In this document: in pieces, positions 12,703 to 21,429 of the stretch
How the letters are laid out: every line of letters starts with the position of its first letter
Position numbering within the stretch: the stretch's first letter is position 1
Assembly (NCBI RefSeq): GCF_032714495.1
Contig: NZ_JAWDKB010000006.1
Coordinates: forward strand, 1-64,000
Direction of reading: 5' to 3'
DNA length: 64,000 nucleotides
From: Methanorbis rubei
Lineage (GTDB): Archaea; Halobacteriota; Methanomicrobia; Methanomicrobiales; Methanocorpusculaceae
Translations under genes and position numbers: made by a program
The notes under the pieces: model-generated
The model's database searches: none
The model's input: only the letters and a program-made list of their open reading frames with translations
What the model was told of the DNA's origin: nothing

Positions 12703-14508
12703 TTACTCCCCGTCTTCCTTCGCAGCCGCCGCAAGGGCCACTGCATCAACATTATAGTAATAATACTCGCCCGCGGCTTTCTGCTCGCGGTCGAGGTATG
12801 AATCCGGCTTATTGATCCTCGGCCGGCCCGTCTTATCACGGCGGAACGTAATCCCGAGGAGCCCAAGGAACTTATTCATGCCATCCTTCATCTCAAAGGG
12901 GCCGGTAGCAAGACCGTTTGCTCCAGGGGCTCCATCGAACACCAGCAGCCGCTCACTGATCATATCGATCGTGTACATGTCATGGTCGATGACCATGATG
13001 CCTGCGCCCTTATCCTCAGCCGCACGCTTGATGACCTTCGTTGTAACCAGCCGCTGCTCAACATCCAGATGCGCACTCGGCTCATCAAGAATATACAGGT
13101 CAGCATCGCGCGAAAGACAAAGAGCAATTGCGACTCTCTGTAACTCTCCACCCGAGAGATTCTTCGCCTCAGACTGTAAAAGCGGCATAAGGCCCAGCGG
13201 CTCAAGAATTTCATGCTGATAGTATGACGAATCAAACCGTTTGGTTGCCTGACGCAGCAGGAATTCCACCGTATCAGACGTCGCCGCAGTCACATACTGC
13301 GGCTTATACGAAACCGTAACCGTATCAAATCTCTTTCCACCGTCAGGAATCTCAACACCTGCAAGCAGCTTCGCAAACGTCGACTTGCCGATACCATTCG
13401 CACCGACAATACCAAGTACCTCGCCGCGCCTAACCTCGCCTCCCGCAACCTTCAGCGTAAAGCCTGGGAACGACTTCGTCATCTCCGGAATCTGCATCAG
13501 AATCTCGCGCTCCACATCACTCTCATGACCGCGGGTCTCAAACACCACCGGATAATCACGGATACGAACATTCTCCTCGGCAACGAATCCTTCCAGATAC
13601 TGATTCACACCAATACGCACGCCTTTCGGGCGGGTGATGATACCAAACGCCGCAGGCTTACCGTACGCGATGTGAACGGTCTCAGCAACCATGTCGAGAA
13701 TCGCGATATCGTGCTCAACAAGAATCACCGGATGCTCGTCAGCGAGTTCGCGGATCAGCTTCGCCGCAATCATTCTCTGATAAATATCAAGGAACGGTGT
13801 CACCTCATCAAGGAAGTAGAAGTCTGCTTCCTTTGAAAGAGCAACCGTGAGGGCCACACGCTGCAGCTCTCCGCCGGAAAGCGTTGCGAGGTCCTTATCG
13901 AGAATCGTATCAAGGGTCAGCTCCTTTGCATAGTAGTCGAGCATCTTTCGCTCATCGTTTGAGCGGAGCAGCTCGCCTACCGTTCCCTTGAAAACTTTTG
14001 GAATGAAATCGATGTACTGCGGTTTAATCGATGCCCGGATGGTCTTTTTTGCGACCTGCTGCAGATAGCTCAGCAGTTCGGTTCCTGAGTAGAACTTGAG
14101 AATTTCATCCCACGTAACCTCGCGTTCAAAGATTCCAAGGTTCGGTTTCACCTGTCCTGATAAAATTTTGACAGCTGTTGACTTACCGATACCGTTTGGT
14201 CCGAGAACGCCGGTCACTTTTCCTGCGACCGGCTGGGGAAGCCCGTAGAGCACGAACGAGTTCGGGCCGTAGCGGTGAATCGGTGCGTCGAGTTCCTCTG
14301 GAAGCTGGATAATATCCAGAGCCTCGAACGGGCATTTCTTCACACAGATACCGCAGCCGACGCACAGCTCCTCGGAAATTTCCGCGCGGCCATTTTCACC
14401 GATCTGAATGGTTTCGTCACCGGTCCGTACCCGCGGACAGTAGGCAATGCATTCCTGTCCGCATTTCCGGGAATGACACCGGTCTTTGTGAACGATGGCA
14501 ATCCTCAT
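12703..14508 (-). CDS. abce1: ABCE1/Rli1 ribosome-recycling ATPase
   Basis: 601 residues. It splits the 70S ribosome into subunits after termination or rescue, acting with aRF1 or Pelota. An N-terminal domain holds two 4Fe-4S clusters (Cys in CHSRKCGQECIAYC and CVGCGICVKKC). Twin ABC domains follow with Walker A GPNGIGKST and GANGIGKST, two LSGGELQRVA signatures, and Walker B regions YFLDEVTPF and YILDEPSAH. The order is canonical. It is the second gene of a minus-strand pair; the upstream gene encodes a membrane protein with a related Fe-S domain. It is divergent from rqcH-pelA, its functional partners. Confidence 0.95.
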   Translation of the reverse strand: MRIAIVHKDRCHSRKCGQECIAYCPRVRTGDETIQIGENGRAEISEELCVGCGICVKKCPFEALDIIQLPEELDAPIHRYGPNSFVLYGLPQPVAGKVTGVLGPNGIGKSTAVKILSGQVKPNLGIFEREVTWDEILKFYSGTELLSYLQQVAKKTIRASIKPQYIDFIPKVFKGTVGELLRSNDERKMLDYYAKELTLDTILDKDLATLSGGELQRVALTVALSKEADFYFLDEVTPFLDIYQRMIAAKLIRELADEHPVILVEHDIAILDMVAETVHIAYGKPAAFGIITRPKGVRIGVNQYLEGFVAEENVRIRDYPVVFETRGHESDVEREILMQIPEMTKSFPGFTLKVAGGEVRRGEVLGIVGANGIGKSTFAKLLAGVEIPDGGKRFDTVTVSYKPQYVTAATSDTVEFLLRQATKRFDSSYYQHEILEPLGLMPLLQSEAKNLSGGELQRVAIALCLSRDADLYILDEPSAHLDVEQRLVTTKVIKRAAEDKGAGIMVIDHDMYTIDMISERLLVFDGAPGANGLATGPFEMKDGMNKFLGLLGITFRRDKTGRPRINKPDSYLDREQKAAGEYYYYNVDAVALAAAAKEDGE

Positions 14509-14512
14509 GATA

Positions 14513-15190
14513 TTACTCGGATAAGAGCGATGTGCTCAGGATGATGGTCCAGGTGAGGTACCAGAGGGCAAACGTAATGAATGCCTGATAGAACCAGTCT
14601 TTCTTGCCAAGTTTTTTGGTGTCAATCTTGATTAAGAGGAAGATGGTTCTCTGAATGATGATGGCAATCAGAAGAATCAGAATACCAAGGACTGGTTCAG
14701 GCTGAATGCCGTTCTCCAGACTCGGAGTTCCTGCAAGGAAGTAGGAGGCAATACCAGCAGCCAGACCGAGCACACTTGCAATCAGTGTCCGAATCACGCG
14801 CTCGCTGTGCTCGTATTTTTTCCGGTCGATTTTCTCTTCCGGTGTTTCCTTCTTCTTTGGCGGGGCAGTCTGTTTGGCAGTTTCTGCTGCTGCGGCGGGA
14901 GCTGCCGCAACCGCGCCGTCCTCAGCCGCAGTCACAACAGCGTTGGTCTCTTCAACCGCGACCGCGGTCTCTTCTACCGGATCAGGGATAGTAATCATCT
15001 CGATTGCTTTTTCCGGACAGATGCGGACACATTTTGCACAGCCGTTACAGAGTTCCTCGTTCACGGTTGCTTTTTTGTTTCTCCCGATGTAGATCACCGG
15101 CTGGTCCTTGCGCGAAACAGGACAGAACCGAATACAACGGTTGCAGTCTGCTGTACTGCATTTTTCTTTTTTGACTCGTGCTACCTGCAT
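14513..15190 (-). CDS. ABCE1-type ferredoxin domain fused to EMC6-like membrane domain
   Basis: 225 residues. Residues 1-67 are a paralogue of the ABCE1 Fe-S domain (CSTADCNRCIRFC, then CNGCAKCVRIC). An Ala/Glu-rich linker follows (70-105), then a basic segment and three hydrophobic helices. The last two helices are separated by KKLGKKDWFYQAF and followed by LWYLTWTIIL, which resembles the archaeal EMC6 family of membrane-insertase subunits; this likeness is by eye. The stop is 4 bases from the abce1 start, so the two are co-transcribed. Possible role: tethering ribosome recycling to the membrane. It was likely formed by duplication of the neighbouring domain. Confidence 0.65.
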   Translation of the reverse strand: MQVARVKKEKCSTADCNRCIRFCPVSRKDQPVIYIGRNKKATVNEELCNGCAKCVRICPEKAIEMITIPDPVEETAVAVEETNAVVTAAEDGAVAAAPAAAAETAKQTAPPKKKETPEEKIDRKKYEHSERVIRTLIASVLGLAAGIASYFLAGTPSLENGIQPEPVLGILILLIAIIIQRTIFLLIKIDTKKLGKKDWFYQAFITFALWYLTWTIILSTSLLSE

Positions 15191-15294
15191 ATTTTGTATT
15201 CTCCGGAGCTGGAATTCTGCTGAGCGATTTTTCCGCGCAGCATGGATGCTTTAATTTTTTAGCTTTCAGGTCTTATCTATTCTTGGTATTATCA

Positions 15295-17250
15295 ATGGCA
15301 ACCACACCGGGAATGAGCGGGACTGATGTGACAGCAATGACCGCCGAGCTGTCATCTCTTCTGCCGCTCTGGATTGGGAAAATATATCAATACGATAACG
15401 CGACGTTCGGGATTCGCTTAAATGGGGAGGAGAAGGCGCGCCATCTCCTCTATATTGTGAAAGGGGTGCGTGCTCATCTGGTGAGTACACTTCCGGACGC
15501 GCCGAAAAATCCGTCAGGATTTTCGATGTACCTCCGCAAGTTCATTGAAGGAGGAAGGGTTCTCGGAATCGAGCAGAAAACCGTCGAGCGCGTGCTGATC
15601 CTGACGATTGGAAAAGGTCGTCCTGCACGGCAGGATGACAAAGCAGGCAGCGAAGCTGCATGCGATAGGCCGCAGGAGTTCAGGCTCATCATCGAGCTGT
15701 TCGATGAGGGAAATCTGATTCTCACTGACAGTAACTATGTGATTGTCAATGCACTCGCGCAAAAGCGGTTTCGCGACCGTGAGATTGTGGGCGGAGCCGT
15801 CTACTCGATGGAAGGACAGGATCCTGCGAACCTCTCCTACGAAGAGTTCGCGGCCCAGATTGCCGAGGACGAGGCTGATATCGTGCGTGCGCTTGCAACC
15901 CGCATGCAGCTTGGGGGGCCGACATCTGAAGAGGTCTGTGCAATTGCCGGCGTTTCAAAATCGATGCCTTCGAAATTTTCAACCGAGGCACAGCTCAGGC
16001 CAGTCTATGAGGCGATGATCGCGTACCTTGCGAGGCTGAAGACCTCTCTTGATCCGGTCATCGATGACAAAGGAGCGTTCCCGCTTCCTTCACTGATACG
16101 CGAGCCCAAAGCTCACTATCCGACATTTTCTGCGGCACTTGAGGCGTTCTATCCAAAACTTGTGGCCGAGGCAGTGGTTGAGGCGAAGGTAAAACTTTCG
16201 CGTGAGGAGCGAATCCGCAAACAGCAGGAGGAGGCTCTTGTTAAGTTTGAGAAAAAAATTATCGAGGCCACCGAGTGTTCCGAGATAATTTACTCGCATT
16301 ATGGCGAGGTGCAGGAAACAATTGGTGTCCTTGCCGCGGCAAGCGCAAAAATGTCCTGGCAGGACATCGCCAAAGTTCTGAAGGGCGCGGACTCGCCATC
16401 CGCGAAACGAATTGTGTCGGTGAATCCTGCGGACGCGTCCGTTCTCTTGGATCTCGGTGAGAAACACAAGGTGACGGTTTTTGTGCACGAGAGCCTTGAG
16501 GCAAATGTCGGGCATTACTATGACACCGCGAAAAAGTTCCGCAATAAAAAAGAAGGAGCTCTTCGCGCAATGGAACGGGCGATTGTGCATCCTGAGAAGC
16601 GAAAGGCAGCTGGCCCCGGCAAGATGAAGCCGAAATGGTATCACCGGTTCAGATGGATGGAAACCTCGGACGGAGTTTTGGTTATCGGCGGACGAAACGC
16701 GGATCAGAACGAGGAGCTGGTGAAAAAATACATGGAGGGCGGGGATACGTTCCTGCATGCCGATGTGTTTGGTGCGTCTGTGGTGATTGTGAAAGGGAAG
16801 ACGGAAAAAATGGACGAGGCTGTGCAGTTTGCGGCATCGTACTCGCGTATGTGGAGCTCAGGTTCTGCTGCGGGCGATGTGATTGCTGCTGCTCCGTCGC
16901 AGGTGAGTAAGACTGCTGAGTCCGGCGAGTTCGTGGCTCATGGTTCGTTTGTGATTCGCGGCGAGCGCACGTACTTCCGCAACGTTCCGATGGAGGTCGC
17001 GATCGGTATTCAGATGGAGCCTTCACTTGCGGTGCTCGGAGGAACGCCCGCAGCAGTTGAGCCGCGGTGTACAATCTCGGCCCGGCTGCACCCCGGGACT
17101 TTTGAGGGCAATGATGTTGCGAAGAAGGTTCTTCGGAAACTCAAAGAGGCGATCCCTGAGTCTGATCAGAAGATGCTGAAGGCTGTTCTGAACACCGAAG
17201 CGGTCGCAGCGTTCGTGCCCCCGGGCGGATCGGATCTGGTGGAGTCATGA
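15295..17250 (+). CDS. rqcH: RqcH/NFACT ribosome quality-control factor
   Basis: About 652 residues. It binds the obstructed large subunit and adds an alanine tail to the stalled peptide (Rqc2/NEMF family). Regions: NFACT-N (to about 200), helix-hairpin-helix and long coiled coil (about 200-420, Glu/Lys/Arg-rich SREERIRKQQEEALVKF), NFACT-R with WYHRFRWMETSDGVLVIGGR, and NFACT-C. The ATG at 15295 is chosen because the family starts close to the MTAELSSLLPLWIGKIYQ segment; an earlier in-frame ATG at 15178 would overlap the divergent gene. The stop overlaps the pelA start (ATGA). Confidence 0.92.
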   Translation: MATTPGMSGTDVTAMTAELSSLLPLWIGKIYQYDNATFGIRLNGEEKARHLLYIVKGVRAHLVSTLPDAPKNPSGFSMYLRKFIEGGRVLGIEQKTVERVLILTIGKGRPARQDDKAGSEAACDRPQEFRLIIELFDEGNLILTDSNYVIVNALAQKRFRDREIVGGAVYSMEGQDPANLSYEEFAAQIAEDEADIVRALATRMQLGGPTSEEVCAIAGVSKSMPSKFSTEAQLRPVYEAMIAYLARLKTSLDPVIDDKGAFPLPSLIREPKAHYPTFSAALEAFYPKLVAEAVVEAKVKLSREERIRKQQEEALVKFEKKIIEATECSEIIYSHYGEVQETIGVLAAASAKMSWQDIAKVLKGADSPSAKRIVSVNPADASVLLDLGEKHKVTVFVHESLEANVGHYYDTAKKFRNKKEGALRAMERAIVHPEKRKAAGPGKMKPKWYHRFRWMETSDGVLVIGGRNADQNEELVKKYMEGGDTFLHADVFGASVVIVKGKTEKMDEAVQFAASYSRMWSSGSAAGDVIAAAPSQVSKTAESGEFVAHGSFVIRGERTYFRNVPMEVAIGIQMEPSLAVLGGTPAAVEPRCTISARLHPGTFEGNDVAKKVLRKLKEAIPESDQKMLKAVLNTEAVAAFVPPGGSDLVES

Positions 17251-18281
17251 AGGCTGCCGCTGCCGAGCCTTTGAGGCGCGACGGATTTGGCGAGTACAAG
17301 CTGATGCCTGAGAGTCTGGACGATCTCTGGCATCTTTCACACCTGATCTCTTACGGCAACACGGTGTTCGCAGTTACGATGCGAACGGTGGACGGCCCGA
17401 ACGATAAGCTGCGTGCCGAAAAGCTGGAAAAACGGCCAGTCCGCATTGGCGTGAAGTGCGAGAAAGTTGAGTTCACGCCGACGGCGAATCGGCTGCGGGT
17501 GTTTGGCGTGATTGTGTTTGGACCCGACACCGGTCAGCACCATGCGCTGAATATTGAGCCGGGATATGAGATTTCGGTGGTGCGCGAGTGGCGAACAGTG
17601 GATCTTGAGCGGCTGGATCGCGCGGTTTCGTCGTCAGTACACGGTGTTGTGCATATTGTGGCGATCGAGGACGGCGAGGCCGAGCTCTACCGCATTCGCC
17701 AGTACGGTCCGGAACGCGTGACAACGCTGACGATCGGAAGCGGGAAGACTGCGGAGCTGGACTCGCGTCAGAGTCTGTTTGAGGAGCTGCTGAAGGCGCT
17801 TGACAAGGTGACGGGACCGATTGTTGTCGCCGGCCCCGGGTTTGTAAAAGAGGACTTCGTCAAGTTCGCGAAAACGAAGGCTTCGGATACTGCGGCCCGG
17901 ATGCTTCTGGAGGATACGCGCCGCTCGGGATACGGTGCTGCGCAGGAGGCGATCGGAAACGGTGTTCTCTCAAGGGTTGCCGAGGATCTCCAGCTGGCAA
18001 AAGAGGTGCAGGTGATGGATGAGGTGTTTCTCCGCATCGGCCAGAACGGGGCTGTGGCTTACGGGGCTGCTGAGGTGCAGACTTCTATTGATTACGGCGC
18101 TGCAGAGACTATTGTGGTCGCTGATACCGAGATCCGGCAGAGCAGGACCTCACGCATGATTGAAGCAGCCGAACGGCTCGGTGCAGGCGTTGTGGTGCTG
18201 TCCACCGAGTTTGAACCCGGGAAAAGACTGATCGGCCTTGGCGGTGTTGCGGCGCTGCTGCGGTACAAGATCGCTGCGTGA
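17247..18281 (+). CDS. pelA: Pelota/Dom34 ribosome rescue factor
   Basis: 344 residues. It is the eRF1-like protein that enters the A site of stalled ribosomes and recruits ABCE1 for splitting. Pelota domain order is visible: Sm-like N-terminal domain (to about 130), central domain with VAGPGFVKEDFVKF, and C-terminal L7Ae-like domain with YGAAEVQTSIDYGAAETIVVAD. The GGQ peptide-release motif is absent, as expected. Translationally coupled to rqcH and divergent from abce1, so the gene set covers detection, splitting and tagging of stalled ribosomes. Confidence 0.93.
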   Translation: MKAAAAEPLRRDGFGEYKLMPESLDDLWHLSHLISYGNTVFAVTMRTVDGPNDKLRAEKLEKRPVRIGVKCEKVEFTPTANRLRVFGVIVFGPDTGQHHALNIEPGYEISVVREWRTVDLERLDRAVSSSVHGVVHIVAIEDGEAELYRIRQYGPERVTTLTIGSGKTAELDSRQSLFEELLKALDKVTGPIVVAGPGFVKEDFVKFAKTKASDTAARMLLEDTRRSGYGAAQEAIGNGVLSRVAEDLQLAKEVQVMDEVFLRIGQNGAVAYGAAEVQTSIDYGAAETIVVADTEIRQSRTSRMIEAAERLGAGVVVLSTEFEPGKRLIGLGGVAALLRYKIAA

Positions 18282-18506
18282 AACGCGAATTGATTATTTT
18301 TTTTAAACGCGAATCGCATGCCTTCGACCTGCTCACCGCTTCGCGGAATAGCGCGAATAAAAAATCTCCAATGGCGATTTTTAAAAATTTAATAGCGTTG
18401 ACTGATTATTGGACGACATCTTTCCACGAAACACAAACCATTTTTATTCTCTTTGAAAATCGCCATTGGCGATTTTTTATTCGCGCTATTCGTGCTATTT
18501 GCGTTT
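18281..18506. repeat. palindromic repeat family C, copy 1
   Basis: Outer arms AAACGCGAAT and ATTTGCGTTT. Inner arms contain ATCTCCAATGGCGATTTTT and AAAATCGCCATTGGCGATTT, each itself a hairpin, and a reverse copy of the CGAAGCGGTGAGCAGG word. It fills the gap between convergent pelA and hisH and could end both transcripts. Copy 2 is at 45097-45333. Confidence 0.65.
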
Positions 18507-18526
18507 AAAATATTTTCACAAAATAT

Positions 18527-19138
18527 TCACTCAGTCATCGCCACAAAATTCCTGAGAATTGCAAGACCCGCAGGCCCGCTCTTCTCAGGATGGAACTGCA
18601 CCCCGATCGCATTTTTATTCGCGACCGCTGAGGCATACGAAACAATGTACTCGGTTGTCGCAATGGTAAACTCCGGTGTCGTATCCGCATAATAGGAGTG
18701 AACAAAATACACATACGTCTCCGCCGGAATGTCAGCAAACAGCGGATGTGTCGTCGGTGTAATCGTATTCCATCCCATCTGTGGGACCTTCATTCCTGCA
18801 ATTTTTGCAAAACGCCGCACTGAGCCTGGCACAAACCCAAGTCCCTGATGCAGACCATGCTCCTCGCTCTCCTCAAGCAGCATCTGCATCCCAAGACAGA
18901 TGCCAAGCAGCGGTTTTTCCTGGACCGCATCCTCCACAATTTTTCGGATCGGCGCAAGCTTCTCCATACCTTCTGCAAACGCCCCGACTCCGGGCAGCAC
19001 AATTCCATCGGCTGACGCAATCAGCTCAGGCTCTGCCGTGATCACAGGCTGACATCCCGCAGCCTCAAGTCCCCGCACAACACTTCGCAGATTGCCAAGA
19101 CCGTAGTCGACCACTGCAATCTTAGAAGTTGCTGTCAT
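18527..19138 (-). CDS. hisH: imidazole glycerol phosphate synthase subunit HisH
   Basis: 203 residues. It is the class I glutamine amidotransferase subunit that feeds ammonia to HisF in histidine synthesis. Motifs: DYGLGNLRSV at the N-terminus, nucleophile Cys in LLGICLGMQMLLE (about 80), and His/Glu of the triad in FHPEKSG (about 185). Its start overlaps the end of the upstream PAPS-reductase-like gene by 17 bases, so expression is coupled to it. No other his genes are present in the window. Confidence 0.92.
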   Translation of the reverse strand: MTATSKIAVVDYGLGNLRSVVRGLEAAGCQPVITAEPELIASADGIVLPGVGAFAEGMEKLAPIRKIVEDAVQEKPLLGICLGMQMLLEESEEHGLHQGLGFVPGSVRRFAKIAGMKVPQMGWNTITPTTHPLFADIPAETYVYFVHSYYADTTPEFTIATTEYIVSYASAVANKNAIGVQFHPEKSGPAGLAILRNFVAMTE

Positions 19139-20540
19139 TATCCGTGTCTCCCTCCGCAGACTCGCGGACTCTCCACAGACCCTTCGCCGCCCACTCGGGC
19201 GTCTTACCGTTGCGGCTTCCCCATCCGGAAAGCTTCTCCTCCCACATCGCCCACAGCTCAGGATACATCGCCTCGATATCCTTCATACAGGCGATATCTG
19301 ACGATGGACACATGAAACACCCGATGCGGTCGAGACCTAACTCATAGAGAGGATTGTACGGCGCCTGTTCGCGGAACAAATACAACCAGTCATGCATCGC
19401 CGTCCAGTGCTGAATCGGTGCTGCTGAGAGCTGGCACATCACATTTTTGTTCCGCCACACCCGCGGACTCATCATCCGTTTCGCAGACTCATACTTCCGC
19501 TGACCGATCAGCGACAGCGCCTCGCCCCAGGTTTCCTCGATAAGACGCTTCACAGGCTCCAGCTTGCATGCCTTGCAGCACCAGCGGAAGTCCACCGCAG
19601 GCGGGCCGTTTGCCTCAAACCCATCCCAGAATCCCTCCTTGCCGGACCGCTCGATCAGTTCAAGCCCGTATTTTTCCTGCACAATATGCACGTTCTCAAT
19701 CGTCTCAGGAAACTCAAGGCCGGTATTTGCGAAGATGATCGGAAGCTTTCCAACCGCCTTCAGCGTTATTAAAAGCGTTACCAGACTGTCTTTTCCGCCT
19801 GAGTAGGAGACCGTCGGCTTCAGCCCGGGATTTTTGGAGATGACATCTCTGATGAACTCAATCGACTTTGACTCGTAGAGATCAAGCACCCCCTTGTTCG
19901 CAGCAATTGCGTCCTCCCAGGTTGACGGGGCAGGATCAATCACCGATTTCTGCGTTCTGCGGGTCCGCACCAGCTGACCGCGGGTTGCCCCTACTGTGTC
20001 TGCATACGACATCTTTGCCCTGCCGACCGCAACGCACTCACCGCTCTCTGACATCACAAACACACTGTCGCCGACCAAAATTTCCGGAGACACAAAGACG
20101 ACGCCCGGCATCAGAACGCTGTTGCCGTCCTTGATGTAGGATGCGGCCTCTTCGGTCACGCGAATCACGCGTTTTGTCGGCTGAGTCAGCTTTGCCGCAG
20201 ACTCGCGCGGCAGTACTTCCCAACGATTTTCTGACGGGATAAAACGGATTGCGCAGACTACTGCTCCGCCGAGGATAATCTCCTCCATCCGGTCTTCGTC
20301 CGGGACTTTGTTGAGGAGCGCGATGTGGTCGTCCGGAATTAAGGGGACGCCAAACTGTTCTTCGAAGAGGCGGTTGACGAGATTTCGGTCGCGGTCAAAT
20401 GCAGGCCGGACGTCGCCGGGCGGAGTGACGGACACGGGCCTTGTTTTCCCGCCGCAGGCGCAGAGTTTACCCATAACCGGCACGTGGCAGTTGTCGCACC
20501 AGTAGAAGGGGACTGGTACAAGAAACGGGGAGGACTTCAT
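19122..20540 (-). CDS. PAPS-reductase-family PP-loop protein with zinc ribbon and PUA domain
   Basis: 472 residues. N-terminal zinc ribbon (CDNC near residue 15, then CACGG), a PUA-type RNA-binding domain (about 120-205, VIRVTEEAASYIKDGNSVLMPGV), then an ATP-pyrophosphatase domain with PP-loop SYSGGKDSLVT (about 250). C-terminal Cys pairs (CCKACK and CFMCPSS) could bind an Fe-S cluster or zinc. Archaea carry this fusion widely; a PUA domain suggests an RNA substrate, so tRNA sulfuration is more likely than sulfate reduction. Substrate not established here. Overlaps hisH. Confidence 0.75.
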   Translation of the reverse strand: MKSSPFLVPVPFYWCDNCHVPVMGKLCACGGKTRPVSVTPPGDVRPAFDRDRNLVNRLFEEQFGVPLIPDDHIALLNKVPDEDRMEEIILGGAVVCAIRFIPSENRWEVLPRESAAKLTQPTKRVIRVTEEAASYIKDGNSVLMPGVVFVSPEILVGDSVFVMSESGECVAVGRAKMSYADTVGATRGQLVRTRRTQKSVIDPAPSTWEDAIAANKGVLDLYESKSIEFIRDVISKNPGLKPTVSYSGGKDSLVTLLITLKAVGKLPIIFANTGLEFPETIENVHIVQEKYGLELIERSGKEGFWDGFEANGPPAVDFRWCCKACKLEPVKRLIEETWGEALSLIGQRKYESAKRMMSPRVWRNKNVMCQLSAAPIQHWTAMHDWLYLFREQAPYNPLYELGLDRIGCFMCPSSDIACMKDIEAMYPELWAMWEEKLSGWGSRNGKTPEWAAKGLWRVRESAEGDTDNDSNF

Positions 20541-20606
20541 TCTACATGTGTTTGGCGTGAAAAATAATGAACACAGCGGATAATTCCGCTGATGTTTTTT
20601 TGGTTT

Positions 20607-21314
20607 TCAGTAGTCCCGGACAACCTTGACTTCGCCGTTGTCAGGAGTGGACAAAACTCCGGCATTGTTTGAGGAGAGGGTCAGGGTGTAGTCGCCGGCT
20701 CCGACTACCGAGATGGTGTAGACGCTTTCGGACGTTTTTGTCCAAGTGCCGTAGTATGACATCTCCTTTTCGTACGAGAGAGGTGAACTGGTGTCAACGT
20801 CTATTTCGGCGCTTCCGGTTCGGTCGAGTGTGAGATCGTATTCGGTTCGCGTGTCTCCTTTGACTGCGGTTCCTTTCCAATCCCCGGAGACCGGATCGTA
20901 CGCGGCAGAGTTGCCGTCGTCCGGCCGCATGGTAACGGTGATGCCGTCGGGTGTGGTCAGCTGGCCGGTTCCGTCGCTGTTGATTACAAACAGGTAGGTG
21001 TTCGCTCCAAAAGACAACGTGTAGGAGTCTTTGACATTCTCAATCCAGGTGCCGCGGTAGGTGTGATCGCTCCCTTTTGGTCCTGTGGTGTCGATCTCAA
21101 GCTTTGCCGAGCCGCCCTTTTCACAGTCGAGTTTGTACTCGGTTTGTGTTCCGTCAGCGTTTGCCAGCACTCCTTCCCATTCGCCTGCGGGTGTCGCTGA
21201 AGGTGTTGGTGTTGGAAGAGGATCCACTGCATTGGGCGATACACAGCCGGCTGCAACCGCACACAGCAGACAGAATATCGCTGCGGCTGCTATCAGGAGA
21301 TGTCTTCGGTTCAT
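20607..21314 (-). CDS. lipoprotein with two repeated beta domains
   Basis: About 235 residues. The lipoprotein signal ends at LLCAVAAGC. A Pro/Thr linker (PTPTPSATP) is followed by two copies of a domain of about 85 residues that each contain a D-G-T/T-R-TEY strand, a YxGTW motif (TYRGTWIENVKDSYTLSF and YYGTWTKTSESVYTISV) and a closing G-x-L-x-TPD strand. The start at 21314 is chosen for the signal peptide; the longer frame runs into a repeat fragment. An extracytoplasmic ligand-binding role is possible; no characterised family is recognised. Confidence 0.75.
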   Translation of the reverse strand: MNRRHLLIAAAAIFCLLCAVAAGCVSPNAVDPLPTPTPSATPAGEWEGVLANADGTQTEYKLDCEKGGSAKLEIDTTGPKGSDHTYRGTWIENVKDSYTLSFGANTYLFVINSDGTGQLTTPDGITVTMRPDDGNSAAYDPVSGDWKGTAVKGDTRTEYDLTLDRTGSAEIDVDTSSPLSYEKEMSYYGTWTKTSESVYTISVVGAGDYTLTLSSNNAGVLSTPDNGEVKVVRDY

Positions 21315-21429
21315 ATTTGGTAGTTTTGTAGTGACTTGCTTTATAGCTATAGGTGGTGACGGTTGTGCTCCGTGGTTATTCCAAGCGAGACCCAGGACAA
21401 ATACTCCCATCTCCTTAGGCATTCGTCAA

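Noticed and set aside
15178-15294. Longer N-terminus of RqcH
   Set aside because: The extension overlaps the divergent gene, is rich in Phe/Leu without family similarity, and the conserved N-terminus begins after 15295.
20308-20505. Plus-strand frames inside the PAPS-reductase-like gene and similar frames opposite aro genes, rqcH and tex
   Set aside because: Mirror frames of long GC-rich genes with typical Ser/Arg/Pro-rich composition.
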